From Ceratothoa steindachneri (Eukaryota > Arthropoda > Malacostraca > Isopoda > Cymothoidae), in contig OZ018327.1 of the NCBI GenBank assembly GCA_963969495.1, positions 176,289,522 to 176,353,521 on the forward strand: 64,000 nt of DNA, in the 5' to 3' direction. The notes under the pieces were generated by a model. That model was not told where the DNA came from and did not search any database. It saw nothing but the letters and a program-made list of their open reading frames with translations. Made by a program: the position numbers and the translations under genes. The first letter of the stretch is position 1. Each line of letters starts with the position of its first letter. Below, piece after piece: positions 1 through 11,799 of this stretch.

Positions 1-423
1 TTTACATGCTCTTTCCTCTCACTGTTCGCTTTGGACGAATTCTTTTAGTTCCTGTCCTGTGAGACCGAGAGCTTGTCCTTGCTTGACAGAAAATTTCGAA
101 TGATTGTGAAGCCATTGCTGCTCTTGCTAACGCAACTGGTGAATCACGAAAGAACTTACGCACCTGGTAAGAGAATTAGAAGCCGCGATTGTTCCTAACC
201 GATACAATCTAATAACTAACCCGCAAAATAATGAATATTTTCCTAGCTTTGCTTTTGCTATCTGGAAACGATTATTAATGGTTATTATTTATATTCCTTC
301 GGGGAATAGACTCTAATTATTAAAATTTACGTTAGTTTATTTGGGCTTCCTTGGACGTTGGCAAGTTTTAGGCAAAATATGAGTTCGCTTCCGCAAAAAT
401 TTAACCCCTTAAAGCTGACACAA
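1..423. other. Unassigned AT-rich leader sequence
   Basis: No convincing coding region, RNA gene or repeat unit is visible here. The stretch ends where an inverted copy of an internal Penelope-like element segment begins. Confidence 0.5.
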
Positions 424-541
424 TGGTTCGGGGTTATTTTTCATGAAGAGGGTTGAAGTACGTCTATTTTGATAGTAGATGATTAGAGCGATCTTTTTCT
501 CGGCGTTTATGGGTTTTATTCCTCGGTCTATAATGTCCTTG
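424..541 (-). repeat. Inverted partner of PLE segment 1272-1393
   Basis: Read on the minus strand, this segment matches 1272-1393 almost base for base, sharing for example AAACCCATAAACGCCGAG and CTTCAACCCTCTTCATGAAA. The main differences are a 6-base gap and several substitutions. The two arms lie about 730 bp apart and flank the RT fragment. Confidence 0.9.
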
Positions 542-543
542 AT

Positions 544-918
544 AGCCGCCCCCCAATTGGAATACCAAGGGACAATATGAAGAGACTCCTACAAATTTGC
601 ACATCTGAAGCCCCCTTCTTTGACCCCAATGGAAGCATGTACCGCCAATTCGATGGAGTTGCCATGGGTTCTCCCTTGGAAGTTCTCTTTTACAACTTTT
701 ATATGGGAGTGGTTGAAAAAAGGGTCTTCTTAAGAGTATCCAAGCCCCATATTTACTGCAGGTACATATATGACATCTACATCAACGTACAAACACAAGA
801 AGAAATACATAATCTGGAAAAAGCCTTTAAAAAATGTTCTTCCCTCAACTACACCATCGAAGAAAGCCATAACAACCAAAAAACCATTCTAGGATATCCT
901 CACTACCAATATCAATGA
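544..918 (+). pseudogene. PLE reverse transcriptase fragment with altered active site
   Basis: The translation shows the RT palm block QFDGVAMGSP followed by the region CRYIYDIYINV. PLE and other RTs carry Y-x-D-D at this point; here the first aspartate codon reads TAT, giving Y-I-Y-D, which removes one metal-binding residue. The reading continues with a YTIEESHNN block typical of the palm/thumb boundary, then breaks at a stop after 918 in this frame. The amino-terminal finger region is missing because the element is truncated and rearranged upstream. The enzyme family call is strong; activity is not plausible. Confidence 0.8.
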
Positions 919-1636
919 AACAATAACAACTAAAGTTTATTTTAAAGCTAGCAACCCGGGATTTTGCATGAATGGCGACAGCGAATGTCCTAAGCGCTAC
1001 CGAAAAAGCGTGATATCGTCGTACATCAATCGTGCTTTTACCCACTGCACCACATAGAAGGACACACACAACGAACTCGATAGAGCCACTCAGGTACTCG
1101 TAAATAACGGATTCTCCAATAAAGAAATACAAACAGCCTTAGGAATTAAAATTGACAGATGGTACCTCTCAGAACCCCAGAAGAATAGCAATACGGATAA
1201 TGAGGATACTATAAAACTGTTCTACAGGAATACTATAAGTACAGAATAACAAGCAGATGAAAGAGCCATCAAGGACATTATACATGTAGATCGAGGAATA
1301 AAACCCATAAACGCCGAGAAAAATATCGCACTAATCATCTACTAAAAATATAGACGTACTTCAACCCTCTTCATGAAAAATAACCCCGAATCCCCGCTAT
1401 AACCGAAACAAAGGACACATCTGATATACGTGTACACATGTAAACTAGGAGACTGTGAGCTCTTACCTAACTCGTATATCGGCATGATCGAAACCACTCT
1501 CTCAAGAAGAATGTCATACCATCTGAACAACGGTGCACCTAAAAAACATACACAGGAAGTACACGGAGCATGCCTCAACCGAAAAATGATAGAAGAAAAC
1601 ATCAAAACTTTAGACATGCAGCCATCTTTCTCTTAA
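919..1636 (+). pseudogene. PLE thumb/linker and GIY-YIG-like endonuclease remnant
   Basis: In shifting frames this stretch reads through a CMNGDSECPKRY block, a helix-rich block with RATQVLVNNGFSNKEI, an IIYYKNI-like block near 1335, and then VYTCKLGDC...NSYIGMIETTLSRRM from about 1430. The last part corresponds to the GIY-YIG nuclease module (first strand near VYTC, second near SYIG, then the conserved arginine helix). At least two stops interrupt it. The segment 1272-1393 is duplicated in inverted orientation at 424-541. The end at 1636 is a stop codon; the next bases belong to a minus-strand pseudogene. Confidence 0.75.
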
Positions 1637-1639
1637 AAT

Positions 1640-2690
1640 CTAGAGTAGCGCCTTTATCCATGAAGGCAAGAGAGACAAGTTCTTCGGTTATATACCAAAG
1701 GTGACGACCAAGTGCTTTGCTGGCTACCTAAGCAAGATCCTTATCTTCAGACATTTGGAAACTTTGCAAGTACTCTAAGTCCTTTCGTGGAGCAGTGGAT
1801 GCAGTTGAAGATGTAACCCAGTTGGGAACGTAGTACTGTACAACAAAATGTGCGAATCGCTCCACTGATGTCTCCTCATTTTTGGTCATTTTGAATTGTG
1901 ACTTGAAGAGTACAATTTTAATTGAATAAATAACCTTTGTCATCCAACGTGCTCGATGCACTCCTCCAGGTTGTTTAAAGGAAAAGCTTTCTGTGTCACC
2001 CCCTAAATATGCAACTAATACTCGCAAAGGTTCTTTGTAATCTGCTCGAGGATGATGACATTTCATCATGTATTGTGTGCTTCATACGATGAGGTATTGA
2101 TATTCTTCCAGGAATCATGAAAACGCTTAAATAATTGAATTTCTGGTTCTGGTGAAGCATCAAAACACTTTTAAAATACGTCAGATACAATTATTTCATG
2201 AATAGGATGCATGCAAGTAAAAGCAAGAATACTTGTATTTGGTTTTGTTTCTACAGTATTGGAACACATGCACCTTTCTTAGGACAAGTCTTACTAGCAG
2301 TGATGTCAAAACACATAGCTTTCACACTGTTCTCGATATTCCAATTCTAAAGACATTCCACAACTGCTTTTGTTGTTTCAGCACCTGCACCTGATGTTAG
2401 TTTCGCCATCTCCAAAAGCTTAGAGTTACCACCACCAGTCACTAACACAGGCAGTCTATCTATATTTTCAGTGCCAATTAAATCAGGCATTAATTTGCCA
2501 TCCCAATGGACTGCAAGAGGTGCATCTGTACTGAATGTTTGTTTCAAACTACCTGCTATTTCTTTACGCAGTTCTTTTCTTTTTCTTGTCAGTGCACTTC
2601 TACTTCTGGTTATATCATCAATAACTTTTCCAAGGTTTAATGCTGTTTCTTATGTAGCCACTAAGTCAGGTGAAATAATTTTCTCGCTTT
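1640..2690 (-). pseudogene. Decayed copy of an unclassified repetitive arthropod protein family (copy 1)
   Basis: Minus-strand translation in several frames gives an ordered set of blocks: IISPDLVAT and a basic RSALTRKRKELRKEI segment (about 2690-2560), APLAVHWDGKLMPDL (about 2520-2480), DRLPVLVTGGG, then after a stop VKAMCFDITASKT (about 2320), a long divergent part, then PGGVHRARWMTKVIYSIKI (about 1970-1915) and, near 1700, ALGRHLWYITEELVSLAF. I recognise this series as a multicopy protein of arthropod genomes that behaves like a transposable-element product; its superfamily is not known to me. Several stops and frame changes show it is a pseudogene. A second copy lies at 31,182-32,040. Confidence 0.6.
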
Positions 2691-4035
2691 AAATATTCTC
2701 TTTCTTGGATGATTAGATGGACCGCTGTTATTTTCGCTGCTGAGTTACTTGTTAGCTGAACAACTGACAAATTTACTTTTCCACGCAATTCTCGTTCAAC
2801 TCACTGCGATTATTTTTCACTTCCTTTGCGTTTTTTTTCTCTATTCTTTACTGTTTTCTTGTCAACACTACCTATATAGCCTCGTCTACCTTTCTCTCTC
2901 TGAGCCTGTAGAAATAAACGATCTTCTTCCTTAGTTATCATTTCTAGTGCGTTAGCAAATCATTTAAAGATTCTTGGAATGAAGTTTCCTTTGATATTTG
3001 AGTTTTATCTCGCCTTGATTTTGTTTTTTAGGGGGTTCTGAACTACTTATATTTCTTCTGAATCTTTGTAACCACATGCTGTTTGTCTCTAGTTGGTATT
3101 TTTGCTTTGTCCCATATTTCATATATTTATGAAATTAAAATGTTACAGGTCTCTTTTACATTCTTTTTGCGATGTGTTGAGAAAAACAGTCCCAATATAT
3201 CACCATTTGATGGAAGATTTGTGTTTGAATTGCATCAATTGTTTCTACAATAAGCCATATTTCTGTTTTACTTCTTGTTTTAATTGAACTTGACATGTTA
3301 ATTATACTCAAGAAAGACTTTGTTAAAGACAGATAGACATTGGTTCACACAACACTGAGTTGGGCATTGGTAATTGCCAACTGGTAAGGGATGTGCTGCT
3401 GAGACATAGAAATGCGACACCAGAGCGCCTACAAGACTACACGTTAGTCTTATTTATCCTTTGTACCCACCCTATAATACCACAGGTTATAGAATGATAA
3501 TGAAACTCGGAATGCACTTAATATAGTTGTTAACATAGTACAACTATTAATTTATATTTAGGTAATACTTACTCTGAAAAAGACGAAAAATCACTAATAT
3601 TTAACTATTTTCATATTTTGCACATATTATTAACCAGGCAATGGCTTCGCTAATAAGATTAAAATATAAATCTAAAAAAAAGCAGAGATGGTTAAATTTT
3701 TATAAATTTTCTGAACTTCGCCAATTATAATAATTTTAAAAAGGAACTCTAAACTAAATTTTTCCCCTTTCAAAAATATTTCGTTGCTAAAATATAAAGT
3801 TATAGAAGATGCATAAAAATAAATTTTCTGAACTTCACCATTTTTAATTCTTTGAGTTTTAAAAAATTCACATAATTTCGATACTTATATTTATTTCTGA
3901 ACTTCGCCATTTTTTTTTTTTCATATTATATAAGAATTATTAGAAATAACTTTTATAAAAAACATAAGTCATAACCAAACTAAGATGAAATTATTATTCA
4001 AATACTCAAAAAAATCCCCTTCTTAAATTATAGAG
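2691..4035. other. AT-rich non-coding stretch with short direct repeats
   Basis: No gene is supported. Three copies of a TTTCTGAACTTCGCCA-like motif occur near 3706, 3823 and 3892, each followed by a T-rich run; otherwise the stretch is plain AT-rich sequence. Confidence 0.5.
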
Positions 4036-4039
4036 TTAG

Positions 4040-4070
<31 letters not shown>

Positions 4071-4076
4071 AATGAT
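4040..4076. repeat. (TGA)n microsatellite
   Basis: About ten TGA units followed by slightly degenerate TAATGATA. Confidence 0.95.
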
Positions 4077-4222
4077 ACGTGTGAAACTAACATGTGTTGT
4101 GGCACTACTAAATATGATTATATTTGGCTGCTAATTTGAACGGTGCATTTTTTTCATCAAGCCTCATTATATCCACGGTTGAGACAAAAGATTTTTTAAT
4201 TATTTACCTTTTGGGCCAGTCT

Positions 4223-4226
<4 letters not shown>

Positions 4227-4319
<93 letters not shown>
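4227..4319. repeat. (AT)n microsatellite
   Basis: Pure alternating AT for about 92 bp. No PLE terminus was recognised on either side of this one. Confidence 0.95.
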
Positions 4320-4321
<2 letters not shown>

Positions 4322-4683
4322 CATATATATCCAATATATGCACACTGTTGTCACTCTTTATTAGTGCAATATCATTCGCATTGCCTACCACACCACGAGT
4401 CTCTGTTGTGACTGTGGATTAACTCTTAGCCCTAAATGTTTTCGCTCTAATGATAATCCTTTAAAGTGTTTTTTTTCACACACCATATTCCATTAATATA
4501 CATAGCGTTGTTGGGTGTATATCGTTTTAGGGATGCACATGCCTGTTATTAGTTACCTATTGTTCTTTTGCTTGGTATTTTTCTGTCTTGCTTTTGTGTT
4601 TTTTCCATTGGTTTGTACTATGTGATGGGCATCCCCTCCATATCTTTGTACCCTATATAAGCTTGTCTTCTCCATTTTCATGC

Positions 4684-5003
<320 letters not shown>

Positions 5004-5251
5004 CCTTGTTGAATGTTCAATGCTCATGTATAAGCCAATTTAATAACTTTAACATTTGCCCTGGCCTTTTTAAAATTGATGTTGTTATGAAAAAAAATCA
5101 TTCTCAAAGAAATTAGCTTTGACTTATGTTCCTAATTTTATTTGCAATTTTCATTTTTATGGGAACCCGATTTGTCAATTTAATTATTGCATTGATTTTG
5201 TATTAACATTATTTTATTTCTCTTCCTTATTATATTACTTTATCGTGTAGT

Positions 5252-5312
5252 TATCCTTGAAAATGAACTGAATAAAGTTAGAAAGTCCTTGGAAGCACAT
5301 TTTGGTTTTTCC
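5252..5312 (+). mobile_element. PLE terminus remnant (third copy of the motif)
   Basis: TTGAAAATGAACTGAATAAA at 5257-5276 continues as GTTAGAAAG and a TTTTTCCTACGGG tail. AACT (5266-5269) can pair with AGTT (5276-5279). The arrangement resembles a hammerhead stem II flanked by degenerate core bases. Unlike the other two copies it has no (AT)n immediately downstream. Confidence 0.4.
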
Positions 5313-5730
5313 TACGGGACATTGCATTCATTTCGAATATATTTATATATATTTAAGCTGTGGGAAAAATTCTTCGGCGACCTCGGAAGTTTGAGGAAAT
5401 TAGATAAATGCAGGTACGTAAAGTTTTAATTTAGATATAAATATGAATATAATAGTGAAATAAGGAGGAATAAATGGCAATAAGTATATATGTCACAAAC
5501 AATCAACAAGAATCAACAAAATTCAAAATTTAACTTTAGCGATATACATACACCAGATAAATAAAGGAAGCTCTGCAAAATTTTCAGCAACAAACTGAAA
5601 CAGGAAGCGCAGTACCGGATCGAGAGGCTCTTTGCACTAATAAGAGCATTTATTCTTTAAGGCTTGCTCTTCACGAGTCTGTGACACTTGGGAAGTGTAA
5701 TGTTGGCTCACTCTACGGTGATGACTACCT
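5313..5730. other. No recognisable feature
   Basis: AT-rich sequence without supported coding potential or repeat structure. Confidence 0.5.
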
Positions 5731-5734
5731 TTAG

Positions 5735-6400
5735 TTTTTCATTGGAGAGTGGCTGAGGACGTCTTATAGTCTCTTTCAAGTCATGCCAGAGGTTTCCGGT
5801 GGATTCATATCCGGAGACTGAACTGGCCAGTCTACCACCCATATTTTTTTTAGCCCGGAACGACTATATTGTGGCCCCAGACATATCATGGGGCATTGTC
5901 CTGCTATAAATTCAAAATCCGGGCCTTTGTGGATAGGTCTCGGGCTGAAGTCAGCATGTAATCTCTCAGAACAGCTTGGTATTTCTCTGAATTCATCGTG
6001 CCATAACAAACAGTGAGACGACCCACCACTGAATTTAAAATGCAACCCTATATCATTTCAGAGTGGCCACCATGTTTTACTATCGACACTATGCACTCTG
6101 GATTCTACTGCTGCACTGGCCTTTTTCGAACTCGAACGCTTGCTGAGGTCAAGAACAACTGAAACATGGACTCATCGGACAATAAGACATGTTCCCACTA
6201 ACGCATGTTCCAGTTGGGGTAGGCAAATGTCCAACCAGTCGACGTGACTTCAGCTTAAGGTTAATCAGTGGCTTCTGGCGGGCTTTACGTGACTTTAGCC
6301 CGTTTGAAGTAGACAACGATGGACTGTTCTGACGGATGCATTAACATGTAGCGACGCCCGAATTGCAAGGTGAAGTAGGTTCAACGAGGAACCTCACATA
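5735..6400 (-). pseudogene. Tc1-like transposase fossil
   Basis: On the minus strand the translation shows in order a LLSDESMFQLF block (the first catalytic aspartate region of DD34E transposases), VRVRKRPVQ, CILNSVVGRLTVCYGTMNSE, a QDNAP block (second aspartate) and WVVDWPVQSPDMNP (the block preceding the final glutamate). They lie in at least two frames with stops between them. The HTH part is weak or missing. Terminal inverted repeats were not identified. The DD34E Tc1 family assignment is based on these consecutive motifs. Confidence 0.75.
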
Positions 6401-6420
6401 TGATCACCGTGTTGGACCTA

Positions 6421-7591
6421 TGAAATCTTGAAATTGGGCACACATATTAACTACTGAAATAATATACCATGTAGTAGCAATAAACTAATGTAGAATAAAG
6501 CGAAATACTTATATATAATGTTAAATAATAATTGTACATGTATTAAGAAAAAACATGAGTGTAAGAGGCAAGTGAATAGTTTGAGTTTCCTACGCAAATG
6601 CACAAACATACACACGCGAGGAAACAGCTGCGAGCCGAAAGGTCTGGATACAAGCTAACAAGGTACAGTAAAGGAGTCGGGTTTGACCAGCTAAGGTTGA
6701 CGTGGACTTGAAAAACGACAAAATATACTTTGCTATCACCTTGCTATCGTCGCCAGCCCGAATGCGGCCAAATGTGCCGACATTGAGACACTCACACCCT
6801 TTGACTCCGCCCAGCTGTCTCAAAAAAGGAACAGACAAATATTTTTCTGACCCTATAAGCTCTACTCCGCGTCCAGATTAGGAGAAAAGAAGTCATGCCC
6901 CCTTAATTGGAGGTGGTATAAAAAGAAGGGGTTGTGGAAATATTCTCCTTATTATTATTCATTCGTCATTATTCTCATTCTGATTATTAGCGTCAGGATT
7001 CCGTTCCCCGTCCTTAAATTCAGCTGTCCTAGCCCCAGCTATCTATCGTAGAGGGAAATTTCCATAAAAGCCGCGTGTCAAGGATAGAGGCTTGTGGCGG
7101 CCTGTCGAAACTATGTGATCAGACTCGAAGTCAGTCCACGTGAGCGAGAACCGTGAGAACAGTCAGAATATCGAACTGCTTTCCGCGATAAGCGATGGAT
7201 TGGAATCTCAAACGCACGCTTCTGTCGTATCCATGGTCTTATTAAGAAACTCCTGCGGGAGTGTCTCCCATTCATCAAGCACCGTGTTGAGAGATTCCTC
7301 CACGCGCCCCCCTTGGCGGATGCAGTAAAGGATCTGGCTTTTCTCTATATATTGTTGGTCCCAATAGGGCGTTGATAGTATAGGCCTATATTTTACAACG
7401 AAACACATCATTCTCGACGCGCTCCTTTTTCTCGACGAGCGAAAGGCTAGAATTATACCGAAGGAGCCCCAGTCAAGTGGCCCATCCTTGGTTTCGGTAC
7501 ATTTCATTTGGCACGAGTCCTCCCTCCAGTTAGTGTTACTACTAGAGGTTAAACTCCCCGTGGCTTTAATTTGTTATTATATGTCCAAAAT
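6421..7591. other. Unassigned stretch next to a gypsy fossil
   Basis: No integrase domain of the adjacent minus-strand gypsy element can be found here, although it would be expected. A minus-strand reading near 7208-7330 contains LDEWETLPQEFLNKTM, which recalls the C-terminus of Tc1-type transposases, but this is too short to call. A TATA-like GTATAAAAAG lies at 6916-6925. Confidence 0.4.
6916..6925 (+). promoter_or_regulatory. TATA-box-like sequence
   Basis: GTATAAAAAG in moderately GC-rich context. It could belong to a solo LTR or be chance; nothing downstream supports a gene. Confidence 0.25.
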
Positions 7592-8266
7592 TCACTTTGG
7601 GGTGCTTCTAAATCTATTTTCTTGATGTGTGATCCCATTTCTTTTTATGTCATCCTTTTGAGCTGCCGCCAAAGCTCGGAGGTAAAAAGAGTCAATTTGG
7701 ACTGAATTGATGTTCCTTGAAAGGTAGTCAGCGACTACGTTCTCCTGACCAATATGTAGGCGATATCGCTGAGAATTCCAAAATGGCTGTCTAATGGCGT
7801 TGCTGCCTGTCTGTTTTGCACTTAATGGCAATGAAAAGGCCGATACTAATGGCTTGTGATTAGTGCACAAAGTGACATGGTGACCTTCAATCAAGTGCTT
7901 GAAGTTGATAACAGCAAGATATGCCGCTAGGAGCTCTCAGTCGTAGGTGGAGCATGCTTGCTGTGTCCAGTTTAGCATGCTCGAAAAGAATGCCACCGGT
8001 CGTGGCGATCCGTCTACCATTTCGTGCAGGGCAGCACCTGCCGCGTATTGGAAGCAATCCGTCACCAGCTGGTATGGTGATTTATTTGGTAATGGGTGAC
8101 AGAGTTTAACGGAGCCATTTGAAACCGATTTGGTATTCTCAAATTCTCTTCGTGACTCATCATTCCACTCGAGCTCACGAGCCTTAGGTTGCAGGTGTAC
8201 AAGCTCGGTTAACGGGGTTGCAATCCTGGCAAAATTAAAAATCATTCTTCGGTAGTATCCCAACAT
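7592..8266 (-). pseudogene. Gypsy RT connection and RNase H remnant
   Basis: In the same frame as the RT, LGYYRRMIFNFARIATPL and the block LVTDCFQYAAGAALHEM (RNase H first strand with its aspartate) lead to an in-frame stop at 7937-7939. The reading then continues with HVTLCTNHKPLVSAF, RYRLHIGQENVVADYLSR and an AAAQKDD tail that in gypsy elements leads into integrase. The catalytic T-D-x-x and T-N/D-H-K-P blocks are visible. Integrase is not found downstream. Confidence 0.8.
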
Positions 8267-8290
8267 GCCCAGATATCGTCGAAGTTCCTT

Positions 8291-9274
8291 TTAGCCCTTT
8301 GATAATAGCATGGCTCTAATTATGTACATTTTATTGGCTAGTGAGCCAATTCCTTCCACCGAAATGTGATACCCTAAAAAATCGATTTCCTCCTTTGCCA
8401 GCTCACATTTCTCCAGAGATATCTTCACATCGTTTTCTACCAGGATTTTGAAGACTTGATCTAAATGCTTCAGGTTGTCGTCCATATTGTCTGAAAATAT
8501 CTGGATATCTTCTATATATACATAAATAAACCCTAATCCTCGAAACAGGTTATCCATGTGCTGTTGGAATGTGTAACTTGCATTCCGGATGCCTAATGGT
8601 AGCTTCACGTACTCCCACAAACCAAACGGCATTGTTACCGCAATCTTCTCTATGCTACTTGGTTCATAAGGATTTGATGGTAAGCACAAATCAGATCCAA
8701 CCTTGAGAAAAATACTTTTGCCATGGAGGTGGTTCGTAACACTTTGAATTTGCGGCAACGGATACCTTTTGGGTTTCATGATCGCATTCAGCGCTTGGAA
8801 ATCGCCGACCACCCTGTACTCACCGGGTGACTTCTTCAGCACCATGTGAATTGGCGAAGCCCATGGTGATTTTGACGGGAGCACGACTCCCTCCTTCAAT
8901 AGTGTTTCGAAAGTTGCTTTGGCAAGCTGCAGCTTCTCTATTGAAAGAGGCCTCGCCCGTGCGAATTTCGGTAAAGAACTAACTGCTTTAATTGTATGCG
9001 TCACTGAGTTCGGCGATGATGATGAGGGAATAGAGGGCGCGGGACTGTACAGAGCCTCATATTTCTCCAATATGGCTCTGCAATGGGGCGGTAGGTGTTG
9101 TAGATCATTATTAATTAAAGCTAACGTAGGCTCTCCTGATAATTCCACTTCTGATACCAGTTTGATTTGCTTGTCGATAAGTATGCCACGCGCACAATGC
9201 ATTGAGAGAGTAAAATGCCTTAGAAAGTCAATTCTTAATAATGGTGAAGTGGTATCCGCGACCACAATGACCAC
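8291..9274 (-). pseudogene. Gypsy reverse transcriptase with YIED active site
   Basis: After a PR tail (IDFLRHFTLSMHC) the reading holds the RT fingers and palm: GVVLPSKSPWASPIHMV, YRVVGDFQALNAI, YPLPQIQSV, KLPLGIRNASYTFQQHMD and YVYIEDIQIFSDN. Gypsy RTs have Y-[VI]-D-D in the last block; here it is Y-I-E-D. The first palm aspartate block (normally F-x-K-x-D-L) is also disturbed near KVGSDLC, with extra residues following. The reading ends at an in-frame TAG (8291-8293), after which RT connection and RNase H continue in the same frame. Confidence 0.8.
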
Positions 9275-9495
9275 CTAAATGATCGGCGAAGACTAGGTAT
9301 AACTATATCCGTGTGAACCTCGCCGTGCACTATTATTTTACCGGCATTAGCCGTTGTAATATTTATTTTTGGCTCGCGCAATTCCCCCGAATTCACCAAT
9401 TTAGCCAAAATTATTGATACACTCGACCCCTTGTCAATTAAAAATTCACATTTATTATTATACACTTTAGCACCGACGGTGAAAACAGATGGCAT
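9235..9495 (-). pseudogene. Gypsy aspartic protease with altered D-T-G
   Basis: The reading CEFLIDKGSSVSIILAKL corresponds to the retropepsin active-site loop, which is normally D-[ST]-G; here the middle position is lysine (D-K-G). A second conserved block, GKIIVHGEVHTDIVIP, follows. The frame changes near 9,265-9,270, where the sequence continues in the frame of the downstream RT. The lysine and the frameshift both argue against function. Confidence 0.7.
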
Positions 9496-9699
9496 ACCAG
9501 TGGCCAGCTACTTTTCCGCCACGGCTGGCGAAGATGGCCTGGAGGAAAGTTACATCTGCACTTGTTCTCCTCTTTTTGGCCACCTGCACCAAGGTTTACA
9601 GAATTTAGCATTCTCACTAAAATACACATGTGAGCGGCAGACTACAGGTCTTTGGTTCTATCGGAAGGGTCGCAATCCTCCTGGTATATTATACGCCCT

Positions 9700-10430
9700 G
9701 TGATCACTATTTTTCTGCATACAACCTTGACGATTCCCATTAGGGTACGCACCTCTCGCCACTGACCGTGCATTTGACGCCGAATTATTTATATAATTAT
9801 CACTTGTATCGTTATTAATATAAATCATAAACGCATCTCGGACATAGAAACGTCACTGCGTCTTATCGACTCACTACAATTATGTACATTAAGGCACTGC
9901 GCTCTATCGAATGAAATGTCATCTGTTCATCGGCTAGTTTTCCTAATTGTGCCAGGGTTAGTTCTTTTTTGTGTTGGCCGGCAAGAATTGAATGAACTTG
10001 TGCCTCACAAGTTATTTACCAGCTCCTACCTTAAGGGCAGTTCTTCGTAGTTCCTCTACAATGATAGAGTGTCGGCCTGTGAGAGTGGACGATGTAATGA
10101 GCTTTTTCGAAAAGCTCGGCTTTAGTCTTATCGAAGAACCCAATCACTTTCGCCCTTAAAAGTTGATCATTCTGGTCCGATATAATGGACGCTGGAAGAC
10201 CATCCACGGTTTTAGGATAAAGTGAAGTCAAGACATGGAAAAATTTAGTATCCTCCTTCTAGATTCCGGAGATGTGAAACTAGGCCTCCACAATTTGGAA
10301 CCAACATGCGACTGCCGTTGCATTAAAGATGGGTGGCTTGATAATGATAGCGTTTACGAACTCCGTCTCACCTTGTCCTGCATGACGATGGCTTGATGCG
10401 TCCATTTCCTCGACACCTTCACTGTCCGGC
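9700..10430 (-). pseudogene. Gypsy gag remnant
   Basis: Minus-strand translation in shifting frames shows KPPIFNATAVACWFQIVEA near 10,330, LTSLYPKTVDGLPASIIS at about 10,230-10,175, FDKTKAELFEKA, and LTLAQLGKLADEQM near 9,950. This is the capsid region of a Mag-like gypsy Gag, recognised by its W-F-x-x-V-E-A and E-L-F-E-K blocks. Near 9,640 a C-rich segment with NAKFCKPWC is what remains of the nucleocapsid zinc knuckle. Stops and frame changes break it into at least four pieces. Confidence 0.7.
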
Positions 10431-10440
10431 CGAAATGAAA

Positions 10441-10862
10441 GGGTCACCAATTTATAGGGGAGTCGCCAAGTTTATAGGTGACCTGTTTATACGTGAATGG
10501 GGATCCGTTTATGGATAATAAAAAGGGATGGTAAAAGGTGATTTACTTATAAAGTGTGTGTGAAGGAGAATTACCAATTTATAGCGGGATCCTTTGGTAA
10601 CGGTTTATAGGAAACGGAATTAAATATCAGAATCCAAAGATGAATTCTTCACTCTGTTCTTATTTTGACTGGGCTTACCGAAGGCTTCAGGGTTAATCGA
10701 GGGAAAGAAAGACATCGCAAAAATATATATTATTCTAATATTTTCCTATTAACGGGGCAAGCGGCACGTTACGAAGTTACTTTGTGAGTGAGTAGCAGTC
10801 CATATATATTCAACGCGAAGTATTAAATTCTGAGCGACAAGACTTGGTGAATTTAAAAGGGG
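10441..10862. repeat. Gypsy 5'-side sequence with GTTTATA motifs; copy A of a dispersed repeat
   Basis: Between 10,441 and 10,620 the motif (A/G)TTTATA recurs about six times in 180 bp. The segment 10,645-10,862 aligns with 14,168-14,400 in the same orientation, sharing GGGGCAA(G/A)CGGCACGT and ACGCGAA(G/C)TATTA. It may be the untranslated leader or an LTR part of the adjacent minus-strand gypsy element; that is inference. Confidence 0.6.
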
Positions 10863-10899
10863 AAACGACGTGAACGAGATAATCTTCTTAACGATAGTA

Positions 10900-11686
<787 letters not shown>

Positions 11687-11799
11687 AAAATTAATGCAAT
11701 ATCGCAAATAAGTGGTGAATTTCTTAGTGGCTTTATGCTTACTACCCTAAATTCTGAAAAATCTGACCAAATTGGTTTTCCCTAAAGATTCCAGATTGC

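Larger units (their letters stand above)
424..1636 (+). mobile_element. Penelope-like element 1 (5'-truncated, rearranged)
   Basis: A decayed PLE fragment holding, in order, an inverted copy of its own linker (424-541), the C-terminal half of the reverse transcriptase (about 544-918), a thumb/linker region (919-1425) and a GIY-YIG-like endonuclease part (about 1426-1636). PLEs encode an RT related to telomerase fused to a GIY-YIG nuclease. The RT motif QFDGVAMGSP and the later GDSECPKRY and SYIGMIETTLSRR segments place it in a PLE family different from the three other PLE copies in this window. The N-terminal half of RT is absent and there are stops and frame changes, so it is a dead fragment. 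Its 3' edge runs directly into a different pseudogene on the minus strand. Confidence 0.85.
7592..10430 (-). mobile_element. Ty3/gypsy retrotransposon fossil (gag-PR-RT-RH, no integrase seen)
   Basis: Minus-strand order is gag (about 10,430-9,700), degraded zinc-knuckle region (about 9,650), protease (9,495-9,235), RT (9,274-8,291) and RNase H (8,266-7,592). This is the usual gypsy order with RT following PR. No integrase is recognisable below 7,592 and no LTR pair was found, so the element is truncated at its 3' side. Multiple stops and frame changes show it is old. Confidence 0.85.

Noticed and set aside
7208..7507. Minus-strand frame with LDEWETLPQEFL
   Set aside because: Resembles a Tc1 transposase end over about 16 residues only; no catalytic block lies upstream, so it is not called as a gene.
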